Part shown: piece after piece, positions 18,186-26,531 of the stretch
Position numbering within the stretch: the first letter of the stretch is position 1
Layout: each line of letters opens with the position of its first letter
NCBI RefSeq assembly: GCF_000024065.1
Contig: NC_013174.1
Coordinates: forward strand, 682,001 to 746,000
Reading direction: 5' to 3'
Source of the DNA: Jonesia denitrificans DSM 20603
GTDB lineage: Bacteria > Actinomycetota > Actinomycetes > Actinomycetales > Cellulomonadaceae
DNA length: 64,000 bases
Notes under the pieces: generated by a model
Told to the model about the DNA's origin: nothing
Database searches by the model: none
Seen by the model: the letters and a program-made list of their open reading frames with translations, nothing else
Translations under genes and position numbers: made by a program

Positions 18186-19446
18186 ACGGTGAGTGAGCGA
18201 ACGCAGCGACGTCACCAACAACGGTGATCGCGGGGGATTGCACCCCTACTTGCCGGGCTGTTTGTGCGATGGACGCCAAGGTTCCCGTGGTCGTGCGCTG
18301 CCGTGGCCCGTATCCGTCTTCAATGATGGCGCAGGGTGTGTTGGCTGAGTTGCCTTGGGCGATGAGTTGCGCGGTGAGTTCTTCCAACCGGGACACCCCC
18401 ATGAGCAAAACCACGGTGTGGTCCTGTGCCAGGGGTGCTTTGTCAAGGTCGCAGTGTCCAGTGAGCACAGTGAAACCTCGTGACACTCCACGATGGGTGA
18501 CAGGAATTCCGGCTGCGGCGGGTACGGAGACAGCCGATGTCACACCGGGGAGCACGGTGACAGGAATGTTGTGCCTGGTGCACGCCTCGTATTCTTCTCC
18601 GCCCCGCCCAAAGACGTAGGGGTCGCCTCCTTTGAGTCGAACAACGTGCAGCCCTGCAGTTGCCCGATCGATGAGGATGTCGTGGATTTCTGCTTGGGAC
18701 ACCGGGTGGCGACCACCGGTTTTCCCGACATCAATGATCTCTGCGTGCGCCGGTGCATAGCGGCGTGCTTCTTGAGGTGCGAGACGATCCATGACAAGAA
18801 CATCAGCATGTTCGATGGCTTGTTTGCCAGCAATAGTCAGAAGGCCGAGGGCCCCTGGCCCACCACCTACGAGTGTGACGTGACCAACAGGGGGCGTGTG
18901 GGTGGGTTGCTGTTGTGGTGTGCCGATGCGCCCCCTAGCGAGTCGCGGTTCCTCTGGGTGTGTGGTGAGAAACGCGGCGATCTTGTCGCGTAAGCGGATT
19001 GACCGTCGTGGGTTGGGGGAGTGTCCTTGGGAGAGCACCGCGATTGTGGAGTCACCGTGGGTGGTGAGCGCAGGAGCCCAGGCGGTAGCGGAGTGGGGGT
19101 CACCACCTTTGAGGCAGAACACACGGTTGTCTTCTGCTGCCTGTGCTACCGCATCATCAACCTCACGGTGGCTGGTTGCCGTGGCAACCAGCCACATGCC
19201 GTGGACATCACCGTCGCGGTAGGTGCGGTGATGAACCACAACGCGGTATCCGTGCGCTTGATCGGCCGCGTACTGGGACGTTGCGATGAGTTCTTCCATG
19301 TCTGGGCACAACTGTGGGGAGATCACTGTGACACGGGCACCACTACGATGCAGCATCCGGGCCCGGCGTGCAGCGACCGCGCCGCCGCCCACAACAAGGA
19401 CGGGGCGCCCGGTGAGTCGCACACCAAGAGGAAGAACGTCAGACAC
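18103..19446 (-). CDS. cysG: Sirohaem synthase-like fusion: precorrin-2 dehydrogenase + uroporphyrinogen-III methyltransferase
   Basis: 447 aa. Residues ~8-165 are the NAD-binding CysG-N domain (VLVVGGGAVAARRARML, with the Asp of GGDPHSA at the usual catalytic place). Residues ~188-425 are the SAM-dependent methyltransferase (TLVGGGPGALGLLTIAG, RLKGGDPYVFGRGGEE, LPGVTSAVSVPAAAGIPVTH). The linker is shorter than in enteric CysG, and the full dimerisation/ferrochelatase sub-domain seems reduced, which fits the presence of a separate chelatase opposite. GTG 19446 has GAGG 5 bases upstream. Last gene of the sulfate operon, 21 bases after cysN. Confidence 0.9.
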   Translation of the reverse strand: MSDVLPLGVRLTGRPVLVVGGGAVAARRARMLHRSGARVTVISPQLCPDMEELIATSQYAADQAHGYRVVVHHRTYRDGDVHGMWLVATATSHREVDDAVAQAAEDNRVFCLKGGDPHSATAWAPALTTHGDSTIAVLSQGHSPNPRRSIRLRDKIAAFLTTHPEEPRLARGRIGTPQQQPTHTPPVGHVTLVGGGPGALGLLTIAGKQAIEHADVLVMDRLAPQEARRYAPAHAEIIDVGKTGGRHPVSQAEIHDILIDRATAGLHVVRLKGGDPYVFGRGGEEYEACTRHNIPVTVLPGVTSAVSVPAAAGIPVTHRGVSRGFTVLTGHCDLDKAPLAQDHTVVLLMGVSRLEELTAQLIAQGNSANTPCAIIEDGYGPRQRTTTGTLASIAQTARQVGVQSPAITVVGDVAAFAHSPFSAALPGSIGQQSPARHEGHAQAGLTQ

Positions 19447-19467
19447 GATGACCTCGCAAGGAGCAAT

Positions 19468-20772
19468 CTAGATAGAGTATTGAGACGGACGGGAGGCGGG
19501 ATCAATTTTTGCTTCGAGTGCGTCACCTACCATTCCTGCGGCAAGGGTGTATCCGCTTGCTGGATCAATAACGAGGAAAGAGCCAATGTGGCGCGAGTCC
19601 AAATAATCTTCCACAGCAAGATCAGCAGCCACCCGGAGTGTGACATGGCCAATGTCATTGAGGGTGAGTGAGTCTGCAGGTTCATGGTGGGCGGTGTCAA
19701 GGTTGAGGCGTGAGTGGATGTCACGCAGCACTCCTTGAACCACATGGGTGGTGTGCTTGATCAACACTCGGGCCCCCGGCACAGCGGGACGTTCAGCAAG
19801 CCAGGCGAGGGTGCCATGAATTGTGCGCGTCGGGTTGGGGGCATCATGGGAGGAGGAAAGAAGATCGCCGCGGGTGACATCGAGGTCATGAGAAAGACGC
19901 AAGGTCACTGATTGTGGCGCGAACGCTTCCTCCAGTGGGCCATCAAAGGTGTCAATCCCGATAATTGTTGAGGTGGCACCAGAGGGGAGGACCGTCACCG
20001 CATCACCAACCCGGACAACACCTTGAGCCACTTGTCCTGCATACCCACGGTAGTCAACGAACTGTGGTGCAGCCGCACCTTGGGGGCGGATCACTGTTTG
20101 CACCGGGAAACGGAAGGAGCCTTCCTCAGGTGTTGGGTCGCCTGGTAGTTCCTCGAGCAGTTCCAGCAAGGACGGACCCTCGTACCACGGTGTATGCACC
20201 GAACGGTCCACAATGTTGTCACCGACCAGCGCTGAGACGGGGATTGTGGAAATCCCTTCCACTCCCAGTTCTGCGGCCACCGCCCGAACCTCTGCATCAA
20301 GTTCGTCATACCGGTCTTGGGAGTACCCCACCAAGTCAATTTTGTTCACTGCCACCACCACATGGGGGACCCGCAACAATGACGCCACTGCAAGGTGGCG
20401 GCGGGTTTGTTCGACTAACCCCTTCCGCGCATCGAGAAGCAACACCACAACGTGCGCGGTGGACGCACCAGTCACGGTATTACGCGTGTACTGGACGTGG
20501 CCAGGGCAGTCGGCGAGGATGAACGTGCGTTTCGCGGTAGCGAAGTAACGGTAAGCAACATCAATGGTGATGCCCTGCTCCCGTTCAGCACGAAGCCCAT
20601 CGGTGAGCAGTGCGAGGTCGGCATGCTCTAACCCGCGGTCACGTGAAACCCGCTCGACCGACTCCAACTGGTCAACTAACACGGATTTGGAGTCATACAA
20701 CAAGCGACCCACCAACGTGGATTTGCCATCATCAACCGACCCGGCGGTCGCTAAACGCAGCAGTGTACTCAT
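19468..20772 (-). CDS. cysN: Sulfate adenylyltransferase subunit 1 (GTPase)
   Basis: 434 aa elongation-factor-like GTPase that, with CysD, makes adenosine 5'-phosphosulfate from sulfate and ATP. G1 GSVDDGKSTL (~11-20), G3 DCPGHVQY, G4 NKIDLVGY are all present, followed by the two beta-barrel domains. There is no C-terminal APS kinase (CysC) domain. Its ATG shares one base with the cysD stop (TAATG at 20772), so translation is coupled. Confidence 0.95.
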   Translation of the reverse strand: MSTLLRLATAGSVDDGKSTLVGRLLYDSKSVLVDQLESVERVSRDRGLEHADLALLTDGLRAEREQGITIDVAYRYFATAKRTFILADCPGHVQYTRNTVTGASTAHVVVLLLDARKGLVEQTRRHLAVASLLRVPHVVVAVNKIDLVGYSQDRYDELDAEVRAVAAELGVEGISTIPVSALVGDNIVDRSVHTPWYEGPSLLELLEELPGDPTPEEGSFRFPVQTVIRPQGAAAPQFVDYRGYAGQVAQGVVRVGDAVTVLPSGATSTIIGIDTFDGPLEEAFAPQSVTLRLSHDLDVTRGDLLSSSHDAPNPTRTIHGTLAWLAERPAVPGARVLIKHTTHVVQGVLRDIHSRLNLDTAHHEPADSLTLNDIGHVTLRVAADLAVEDYLDSRHIGSFLVIDPASGYTLAAGMVGDALEAKIDPASRPSQYSI

Positions 20773-21689
20773 TAGAAGTACCCCTCTTTCTTCCGGTCTT
20801 CCATTGCTGCCTCAGACAGCCGGTCATCAGCTCTGGTTGCCCCTCGCTCAGTGATACGAGTGAGTGCCACTTCCTCAATGACGGCGCGGACATCGGCTGC
20901 ATCAGATGCCACAGCCCCCGTGCACGACATATCCCCAACTGTGCGGTACCGCACCCGGCGGCGGGTAACCTCCTCACCTCCGCGGGGAGCAGACCACGGA
21001 CCCACCGCAAGGAGCATCCCATCACGGAGAAAAACGTCACGGTCATGGGCGTAGTACAACGACGGCAGCTCAATATTCTCTGCCTCGATGTACCGCCACA
21101 CATCAAGTTCAGTCCAGTTCGACAAGGGGAACGCACGCACATGCTCACCAACCGTGTGCCGCCCGTTGTACAGGCGCCACAACTCGGGCCGCTGATTACG
21201 CGGATCCCATTGCCCAAATTCGTCACGCAACGACAACACGCGCTCTTTGGCGCGGGCCTTTTCTTCATCACGACGCCCACCACCAAACACAACATCACAC
21301 TTGTTCGCCGCGATGACATCAAGAAGCGGTTGGGTTTGTAACGGATTACGGGTGCCGTCGGCGCGTTCCGCTAGCCGACCATCGTCAATGTAGTCCTGAA
21401 CCCGTTGCACAATGAGGCGTGCGTTGAGTTTTTTGACAATACGATCGCGGTACTCAAGTACCTCAGGAAAATTGTGTCCGGTGTCCACATGGATTAATGG
21501 GAAGGGGACTGGGGCTGGCCAAAAGGCTTTACGGGCCAGGTGCAGCATGACCACGGAGTCTTTCCCACCAGAAAACAGCAGGCCAGGACGGTCAAACTCG
21601 GCAACTACTTCCCGAATAATGTGGATCGCTTCGGATTCCAGCGCCTGAAGTTGAGTTAGCTGTCGATGCGAGGTGAGGTTGAGAGTCAT
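20772..21689 (-). CDS. cysD: Sulfate adenylyltransferase subunit 2
   Basis: 305 aa ATP pyrophosphatase-type catalytic subunit of ATP sulfurylase. The PP-loop LLFSGGKDSVVMLHLA (~33-48), VDTGHNFPE and the FGGGRRDEEKARAKER block are typical. The start ATG 21689 overlaps the cysH stop (ATGA, 21686-21689); the upstream frame stays open to 21782 only because it overlaps cysH. Pairs with CysN. Confidence 0.96.
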   Translation of the reverse strand: MTLNLTSHRQLTQLQALESEAIHIIREVVAEFDRPGLLFSGGKDSVVMLHLARKAFWPAPVPFPLIHVDTGHNFPEVLEYRDRIVKKLNARLIVQRVQDYIDDGRLAERADGTRNPLQTQPLLDVIAANKCDVVFGGGRRDEEKARAKERVLSLRDEFGQWDPRNQRPELWRLYNGRHTVGEHVRAFPLSNWTELDVWRYIEAENIELPSLYYAHDRDVFLRDGMLLAVGPWSAPRGGEEVTRRRVRYRTVGDMSCTGAVASDAADVRAVIEEVALTRITERGATRADDRLSEAAMEDRKKEGYF

Positions 21690-22510
21690 ACGTGCAGCCC
21701 ACATTCTGTTTTGGCAAGCCCAGCCCACCGGCCAGCTCGCGGGTCTTCTCCTGGTTGAACGCGACGGGTGCACGGTGCGCACCCAATCGAGGGGTATCCG
21801 TCAGCGAGCAACGGGTTGGTGATCACATTGTGCTCCTGGGCGTAGTTCATGAGGTCGTCAAAAGACCACGCAGCCAGAGGATTCACCTTGACTAATCCGT
21901 TGGTGTCATCAAAGGTCACCAAAGGCGTTTGTGCACGTGTTGGTGCTTCGTCTCGGCGAACCCCGGTAATCCACACTTCGTACTGGCCTAACGCCCGGTG
22001 GATCGGTTCCACTTTCCGCATTGCACAGCATGATGCGGGGTCTCGCTGCCACAGGTTCGCACCATGCTCTGCATCTTGCTGCGCAACAGTGAGTTCTGGG
22101 GTCACATCAATCACGGAGACGTTCATCGTGGTGGCAACGGCATCGCGAGTTCCCAGTGTTTCGGGGAAGTGATACCCAGTCTCCAGGAACAGCACATCAA
22201 CAAAGGGAATGTGGGTGGCTACAAGATGCGGTAACACAGCATCTGCCATCGAGCATGCGACTGCGGTGCGGTAACCAAAAACACGCGTCACCCATTGAAG
22301 GACTTCGTTGTAGGTCGCTTCGTCTGCTGCCCCAATCCCAGAGCCACCCAACTGCGTGGCTCCGACCTCAGCTAAACGGCGAAGTTCCTCTGGCGTGCGG
22401 ATGGTGCGGGTCTCATCAACCTCACGGTTTGCTTGAGCTTGTCCGCGCAGGGTTTCGCGTTCTTCTGCAGCCTTGCGTGCGCGGTCACGCGCCTCCTGGA
22501 GTGCACTCAT
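21686..22510 (-). CDS. cysH: Adenylylsulfate reductase, assimilatory, [4Fe-4S] type
   Basis: 274 aa. Reduces APS to sulfite with thioredoxin. The two cysteine pairs (PASCCAMRKVEP and SIGCAPCTR) that bind a [4Fe-4S] cluster mark it as APS- rather than PAPS-specific, consistent with the absence of an APS kinase nearby. The catalytic Cys lies in the C-terminal KTECGLHV. The residues VACSMADAVL stand at the PP-loop position. The ATG overlaps the sir stop (ATGA, 22507-22510). Confidence 0.94.
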   Translation of the reverse strand: MSALQEARDRARKAAEERETLRGQAQANREVDETRTIRTPEELRRLAEVGATQLGGSGIGAADEATYNEVLQWVTRVFGYRTAVACSMADAVLPHLVATHIPFVDVLFLETGYHFPETLGTRDAVATTMNVSVIDVTPELTVAQQDAEHGANLWQRDPASCCAMRKVEPIHRALGQYEVWITGVRRDEAPTRAQTPLVTFDDTNGLVKVNPLAAWSFDDLMNYAQEHNVITNPLLADGYPSIGCAPCTRRVQPGEDPRAGRWAGLAKTECGLHV

Positions 22511-24210
22511 CGTAAATCATCCTCATCAACACGGTGGGCCCACTGGGCGAACGTTTCCGCCTCGTCGCGGTTGGCGTCAAAGCGGCGCACCACACGTTCG
22601 ACGTAGCCAGGAAGTTCCTCTGCAGTCACCTTCAACCCACGTACGGTGCGCCCAGTTCCTGCTTCATCCCTGGTCTCACTAGCTAAACCACCACCGACAT
22701 GGACTTGGAATCCGGGAACCTGCTGCCCAGATTCGTCCATGACCAACTGGCCCTTCAAACCAATGTCTGCGGTCTGAATGCGGGCACACGAGTTGGGGCA
22801 CCCATTGACATGAAGGCGGATTGGAGGCAGATGCGACAGATCACTCAGTTTCTGCTCCAACTCTTTGATCGCGACAGTCGCTGTTGCCTTCGTTTCAACG
22901 ATCGCGAGTTTGCAGTACTCAATCCCCGTGCACGCCATGGTGTTGCGGTGGAAAGGGGAGGGGCGGGCACTGAGCCCAAGTTCTGCAAGGCGCTGCACTA
23001 CGTGCTCCACCTGCTCGCCAGGAACATCGAGAATGAGTAGCTTCTGGTGTGCCGTGAACCGGATGCGACCAGAGCCCACGGACTCAGCAAGATCCGCGAG
23101 CGCGATGAGTGTGGATCCGGAGACGCGCCCCACATAGGGCGCTGCTCCCACATAAAAGCGCCCATCTTTTTGTTCATGGACACCCACGTGGTCCCCGGGG
23201 CGTGTGGGTGGGGGTGGTGCTGGGCCGTCATCGAGGTGGTATCCCAAGTATTCGGTTTCTAGCACGTCCCGGAATTTTTCTGGTCCCCAATCTTTCATGA
23301 GGAACTTCAACCGGGCCCGGTTCCGCAGTCGGCGGTACCCGTAGTCGCGGAAGATGCTGGCCACCCCATGCCATACGTCGACAACCTGATCAGGGCGGAC
23401 AAATGCGCCGAGGCGCTGTGCCATGTGGGCTACTGTGGAGAGACCACCACCAACCCAGACATCAAACCCAACCCCAAAGTCAGGGTGGTTGACGGCCACA
23501 AAGGAGACGTCGTTGATTTCGTGGACAACGTCCTGGCTGGGGTGCCCTGTCATTGCGGTTTTGAACTTTCGGGGCAGGTTCGCAAGCTCAGGGTCACCAA
23601 TAAAGCGTGCTTTGATCTCGTCAATAAACGGGGTGACGTCGATGAGTTCATCGTGGGCGATTCCGGCGACGGGGGAACCAAGGATGACGCGGGGGACGTC
23701 ACCGCAGGCCTCTATTGTGTTGAGTCCGTTGGTTTCGAGTTTCTCCCAGATAGCAGGGACGTCTTCGACTTGGATCCAGTGGTATTGGATGTTTTGCCGA
23801 TCGGTGATGTCTGCTGTGTCACGGGCATAGGTAGAGGAGATATCGCCAACCACCCGTAGTTGGTGGGTTGTCAGTGCGCCGCCGTCGATGCGGACGCGCA
23901 TCATGAAGTATTTGTCTTCGAGTTCGTGGGGTTCCAAGGTTGCGGTGCGGCCCCCGTCGATTCCGGGTTTGCGCTGTGTGTACAGGCCCCACCAGCGAAA
24001 TCGACCGTGTAGGTCGGTGGAGGGGATAGAGTCGAACCCTTCGCGGGCGTACGTGGAAATTATCCGGTCACGAACGTTGAGTCCGTTGTCTTCCTGTTTA
24101 AGTTCTTCGTTGGCGTTCAGTGGGGTTTTGCCATCAATTTTCCACTGACCTTGTGGTTTTGCAGCGCGGGTGGTGCGCGGTGGGTGGGTGGAGGTTTCGG
24201 ACGCAGTCAT
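22507..24210 (-). CDS. sir: Ferredoxin-dependent sulfite reductase (nitrite/sulfite reductase family)
   Basis: 567 aa sirohaem/[4Fe-4S] enzyme that reduces sulfite to sulfide. The cluster and sirohaem cysteines are in ACTGIEYCKLAIVETK and NGCPNSCARIQTADIGLKG; two ferredoxin-like half domains and two catalytic half domains are visible, with RWWGLYTQRKPGIDGG and MMRVRIDGGALT near the N-terminus. Linkage to cysH/cysD/cysN and lack of nitrate genes favour sulfite as the substrate. ATG 24210 has an AGGGA ribosome site about 7 bases upstream. First structural gene of the operon, behind a cysteine leader peptide and hairpin. Confidence 0.93.
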   Translation of the reverse strand: MTASETSTHPPRTTRAAKPQGQWKIDGKTPLNANEELKQEDNGLNVRDRIISTYAREGFDSIPSTDLHGRFRWWGLYTQRKPGIDGGRTATLEPHELEDKYFMMRVRIDGGALTTHQLRVVGDISSTYARDTADITDRQNIQYHWIQVEDVPAIWEKLETNGLNTIEACGDVPRVILGSPVAGIAHDELIDVTPFIDEIKARFIGDPELANLPRKFKTAMTGHPSQDVVHEINDVSFVAVNHPDFGVGFDVWVGGGLSTVAHMAQRLGAFVRPDQVVDVWHGVASIFRDYGYRRLRNRARLKFLMKDWGPEKFRDVLETEYLGYHLDDGPAPPPPTRPGDHVGVHEQKDGRFYVGAAPYVGRVSGSTLIALADLAESVGSGRIRFTAHQKLLILDVPGEQVEHVVQRLAELGLSARPSPFHRNTMACTGIEYCKLAIVETKATATVAIKELEQKLSDLSHLPPIRLHVNGCPNSCARIQTADIGLKGQLVMDESGQQVPGFQVHVGGGLASETRDEAGTGRTVRGLKVTAEELPGYVERVVRRFDANRDEAETFAQWAHRVDEDDLR

Positions 24211-24245
24211 CTATTTTCCCTGGGGTCGTGGGTGGTGTTGATGTT

Positions 24246-24297
24246 GCGCGACACGACCAGGCCGTTGCTCTGGGCTGCAGGGGTGCTGGTGTCGCGC
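24246..24297 (-). promoter_or_regulatory. Leader hairpin between cysteine leader peptide and sir
   Basis: Arms GCGCGACAC (24297-24289 on the minus strand) and GTGTCGCGC (24254-24246) form a 9-bp perfect stem, extended by CCAG/CTGG with a 3-base bulge. It starts 15 bases after the leader stop codon and ends 36 bases before the sir ATG, so a ribosome stalled at the Cys run could influence it. Confidence 0.6.
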
Positions 24298-24311
24298 GGA
24301 TGGGGAAGCGA

Positions 24312-24446
24312 TCAACAACAGCAGCACTGAAAAGGCATGATCCCGCCGGTGGACGCAGTACGCATGGGCGCACCGGCGTCGGTGTGCAAGCGTGAGTGCG
24401 TGATGCTGAGGGCGTGGACCATGATGATGACGCTACGCGAGCACAC
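24312..24446 (-). CDS. Cysteine-rich leader peptide (putative attenuator of the cys operon)
   Basis: Short open frame ending MPFQCCCC followed by TGA: four consecutive Cys codons (TGC TGC TGT TGT at 24326-24315) directly before the stop. The longest version starts at GTG 24446 (44 aa); in-frame ATGs at 24422, 24365 and 24338 are alternatives and none has a clear ribosome site, so the true start is unknown. Upstream ORFs ending in Cys runs that make downstream cysteine-synthesis genes responsive to cysteine supply are known in mycobacteria; placement 101 bases before sir gives the same arrangement here. The peptide itself probably has no function. Confidence 0.7.
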   Translation of the reverse strand: MCSRSVIIMVHALSITHSRLHTDAGAPMRTASTGGIMPFQCCCC

Positions 24447-24600
24447 AAGGGGCGTCTAGATCGTCCGAATCATGGAATTAACCCCGGTAACGTAATGTTT
24501 CGTTGTGTTAATTGACGCGTTGCCCTGGGGCAGGGGTGGGGTGTGAGGAGTTTCATGACACAGTGTCGGAAACAATGTAGCGCACCTTGGCGAACCTGCC

Positions 24601-24606
24601 TACGAT
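24601..24606 (+). promoter_or_regulatory. -10 element (leaderless) of membrane protein gene 24613
   Basis: TACGAT ends 6 bases before ATG 24613. Confidence 0.6.
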
Positions 24607-24612
24607 GACGAT

Positions 24613-24975
24613 ATGGACTTCGTATACCAAGCACTTCTCTTCCTCCACCTCCTTTCCTGGGCCATCATCCTTGGTGGCTGGATCGCCACCATGAAAAAGC
24701 CTGGGCTCTACCGCGGCATCCCGCATGCAGCACTGACCGCGTTGCTGACCGGACTCCTCATGGTGGGGGTCGCCGAAATGGGCAGTGACGCCGACGTGAA
24801 CCACATGAAAATTGGCATCAAGACGCTGGTCACCGTTGTTGTGGTGGTCCTTGCATTTCGTGCCAAGAAACAAGGCGACAACGCTCCACGTGGGTTGATT
24901 AACACCATTGGTGGGCTCACCGTGCTCAACATCGCACTGGCCATCTTCTTTGCAGGACGGCACACTCTGGGATAA
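24613..24975 (+). CDS. Four-TM membrane protein, unknown function
   Basis: 120 aa, almost entirely hydrophobic: four membrane helices (residues ~6-25, ~36-55, ~66-84, ~97-115) with a short polar loop containing GSDADVNHMKIGIKT. Conserved-looking in actinobacteria, but I cannot name the family. No ribosome site; the TACGAT promoter element makes a leaderless mRNA likely. Its stop codon is embedded in the -10 element of the next gene. Confidence 0.72.
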   Translation: MDFVYQALLFLHLLSWAIILGGWIATMKKPGLYRGIPHAALTALLTGLLMVGVAEMGSDADVNHMKIGIKTLVTVVVVVLAFRAKKQGDNAPRGLINTIGGLTVLNIALAIFFAGRHTLG

Positions 24976-24976
24976 T
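24971..24976 (+). promoter_or_regulatory. -10 element (leaderless) of DUF456 gene, overlapping upstream stop codon
   Basis: GATAAT ends 6 bases before GTG 24983; its TAA (24973-24975) is also the stop codon of the preceding gene. Confidence 0.55.
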
Positions 24977-24982
24977 CGCCAG

Positions 24983-25462
24983 GTGACTATGCCCCAAGAT
25001 CTCCTGATCGCCCTCGTCCTTATCATCGGACTGATCGGATCAATGATCCAGATCTACCCAGGTCCTGTGATTATTGCGGGGGCGATTGGTGTCTGGGCCG
25101 GGCTGGAAGGTGGACACGCCTGGACCATCTTCGCTATCGCTGCCCTCGCGCTTATTCTGACCGGAGTCCTGAAATATGTGTGGGCAGGTCGCTACCTGGC
25201 CCGCGGGTCAGTTCCAGGATTCACCATTGTGTGTGGACTTCTCGTTGGGGCGATCGGATTCTTCGTTCTTCCTGTCATCGGATTACCGCTTGGCTTTGTC
25301 CTTGCTGTCTATGTCGTTGAGCGGCTGAGGGGAAATGATCATGCCCACGCATGGTCGGCAACGGTCATTGCCTTGAAAGCCACAGGAGTGACCATCATTG
25401 TGGAGCTCAGTGGATCCCTCTTGGCCTGCGGGATCTGGGTGATCGGGTTGATCGTCACCTAA
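24983..25462 (+). CDS. DUF456 membrane protein
   Basis: 159 aa with four to five membrane helices. The YPGPVIIAGAIGVWAGLEGG and GRYLARGSVPGFTIVCG segments and the IGLPLGFVLAVYVVERLR block are typical of DUF456, a family of unknown role with glycine-zipper-like helices. I start at GTG 24983, which has a -10 6 bases upstream; ATG 24989 is two codons further in. Confidence 0.8.
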   Translation: MTMPQDLLIALVLIIGLIGSMIQIYPGPVIIAGAIGVWAGLEGGHAWTIFAIAALALILTGVLKYVWAGRYLARGSVPGFTIVCGLLVGAIGFFVLPVIGLPLGFVLAVYVVERLRGNDHAHAWSATVIALKATGVTIIVELSGSLLACGIWVIGLIVT

Positions 25463-25497
25463 CACAGAAGTCACGCCTGTGGTGGCGCCACACACTC

Positions 25498-26247
25498 CTA
25501 CTCTTGCTCAGGTAACCCAATGGGATCGAGCGACTGTGGGGGATCAGCCAGTGGTGATGCAATCGTGTCAGTGGTACTGTCACGGCCCGTCAACCGAGTG
25601 ATTGCCTCAGTGAACTGGGTGGCAAGTGCGTCCACTGCTGCAGCGACCTGACCAGACTCAAGGTGTGTCATCAGTGCGTCATATGTGGGGGATACCGAAC
25701 GGCGTACCACATAACCTTGCGGCATCGAGTAACTGGCAATACGCGTTTCCACAACAAGCCGTTCCATTGCTTTCATCAGGCGTGGGCTGTCACTGAGCGA
25801 CACAAGAAGTCGGTGAAACTCTAGATCAGCATCACCAATTGCGCGGGCATCATCGCCTTCGGAGACCTCTTTGAGGAAAGTCAACGCTGTGTGGAGCGGC
25901 GACAGCGGCCGTGCATGATGCACAATATCCCTCATCGCTTGTGTCTCTACCGCAAGTCGCTCGGTATAAAGATCCGCCACCGCCTCTGGTCCAATGGTGC
26001 TCACACGAAGCCCGCGACCAGGAGTCGCCGTCAGTAGCCCTTCTTGCACTAGTCGTTGAGCAGCCTCGCGTAGAGGGCTGCGACTAACTCCCAGCTGTGC
26101 GGAAATCTCCACCTCACCGAGTTGCGAGCCCACCGGCAGTGCACCCTCAAAAATCGCCTTGCGTAACTCAATGGCGATCAGGTCAACGGTTGATGCGCGT
26201 GGTACCCGTAAAACGGAAACTCCCGATCGAGGTGTGGTGTGTGCCAT
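25498..26247 (-). CDS. GntR-family (FCD) transcriptional regulator
   Basis: 249 aa. The N-terminal winged helix-turn-helix (~15-75: LRKAIFEGALPVGSQL, QLGVSRSPLREAAQRL) is followed by an all-helical FCD ligand domain with the metal/ligand residues in DADLEFHRLLVSLSDSP. ATG 26247 has AAGGA 8 bases upstream; the frame is open further up but without support. It is divergent from the Ehu-like transporter operon, and a TTGTATACACAA palindrome lies between, so it most likely controls that operon and itself. Confidence 0.9.
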   Translation of the reverse strand: MAHTTPRSGVSVLRVPRASTVDLIAIELRKAIFEGALPVGSQLGEVEISAQLGVSRSPLREAAQRLVQEGLLTATPGRGLRVSTIGPEAVADLYTERLAVETQAMRDIVHHARPLSPLHTALTFLKEVSEGDDARAIGDADLEFHRLLVSLSDSPRLMKAMERLVVETRIASYSMPQGYVVRRSVSPTYDALMTHLESGQVAAAVDALATQFTEAITRLTGRDSTTDTIASPLADPPQSLDPIGLPEQE

Positions 26248-26387
26248 GTGCGTCCTTTCGATGCGGTGGCTGGGCGGGCGCGCAGTGCCGGTGTCAGAGC
26301 GTGATGTGTGCAGTGGTGCTGTGCACACCATTGTGCCGCGTTGAGGGGTGGGGTGTGAATACTGCGGCCAACAAACATGTCCGCACA

Positions 26388-26399
26388 TTGTATACACAA
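26388..26399. promoter_or_regulatory. Candidate GntR operator
   Basis: TTGTATACACAA, 10 of 12 positions palindromic, resembles the TNGTN-type sites of FCD GntR regulators. It lies between the regulator and transporter genes. A second repeat, ACAGTC/GACTGT with 9 bases between, lies at 26402-26422. Confidence 0.45.
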
Positions 26400-26442
26400 G
26401 GACAGTCAGACGTTAAGACTGTGCAAATGTCGTCGACCTGTG

Positions 26443-26448
26443 TAGTCT
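26443..26448 (+). promoter_or_regulatory. Candidate -10 of the Ehu-like operon
   Basis: TAGTCT preceded by TG (extended -10). It would give a leader of about 75 bases before ATG 26532. Confidence 0.35.
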
Positions 26449-26531
26449 GGAACGCGGCCATCACCAATTTCGGGTCGGGTTGCCGGCTCAACGAGCCCGT
26501 GGTTCGCCCCGCACAACCGAAAGAGGACACG

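Noticed and set aside
24134-24448. 104-codon minus-strand open frame overlapping the start of sir
   Set aside because: It is in another frame than the Cys leader, overlaps the sir start region and resembles no protein; the CCCC frame is the meaningful one.
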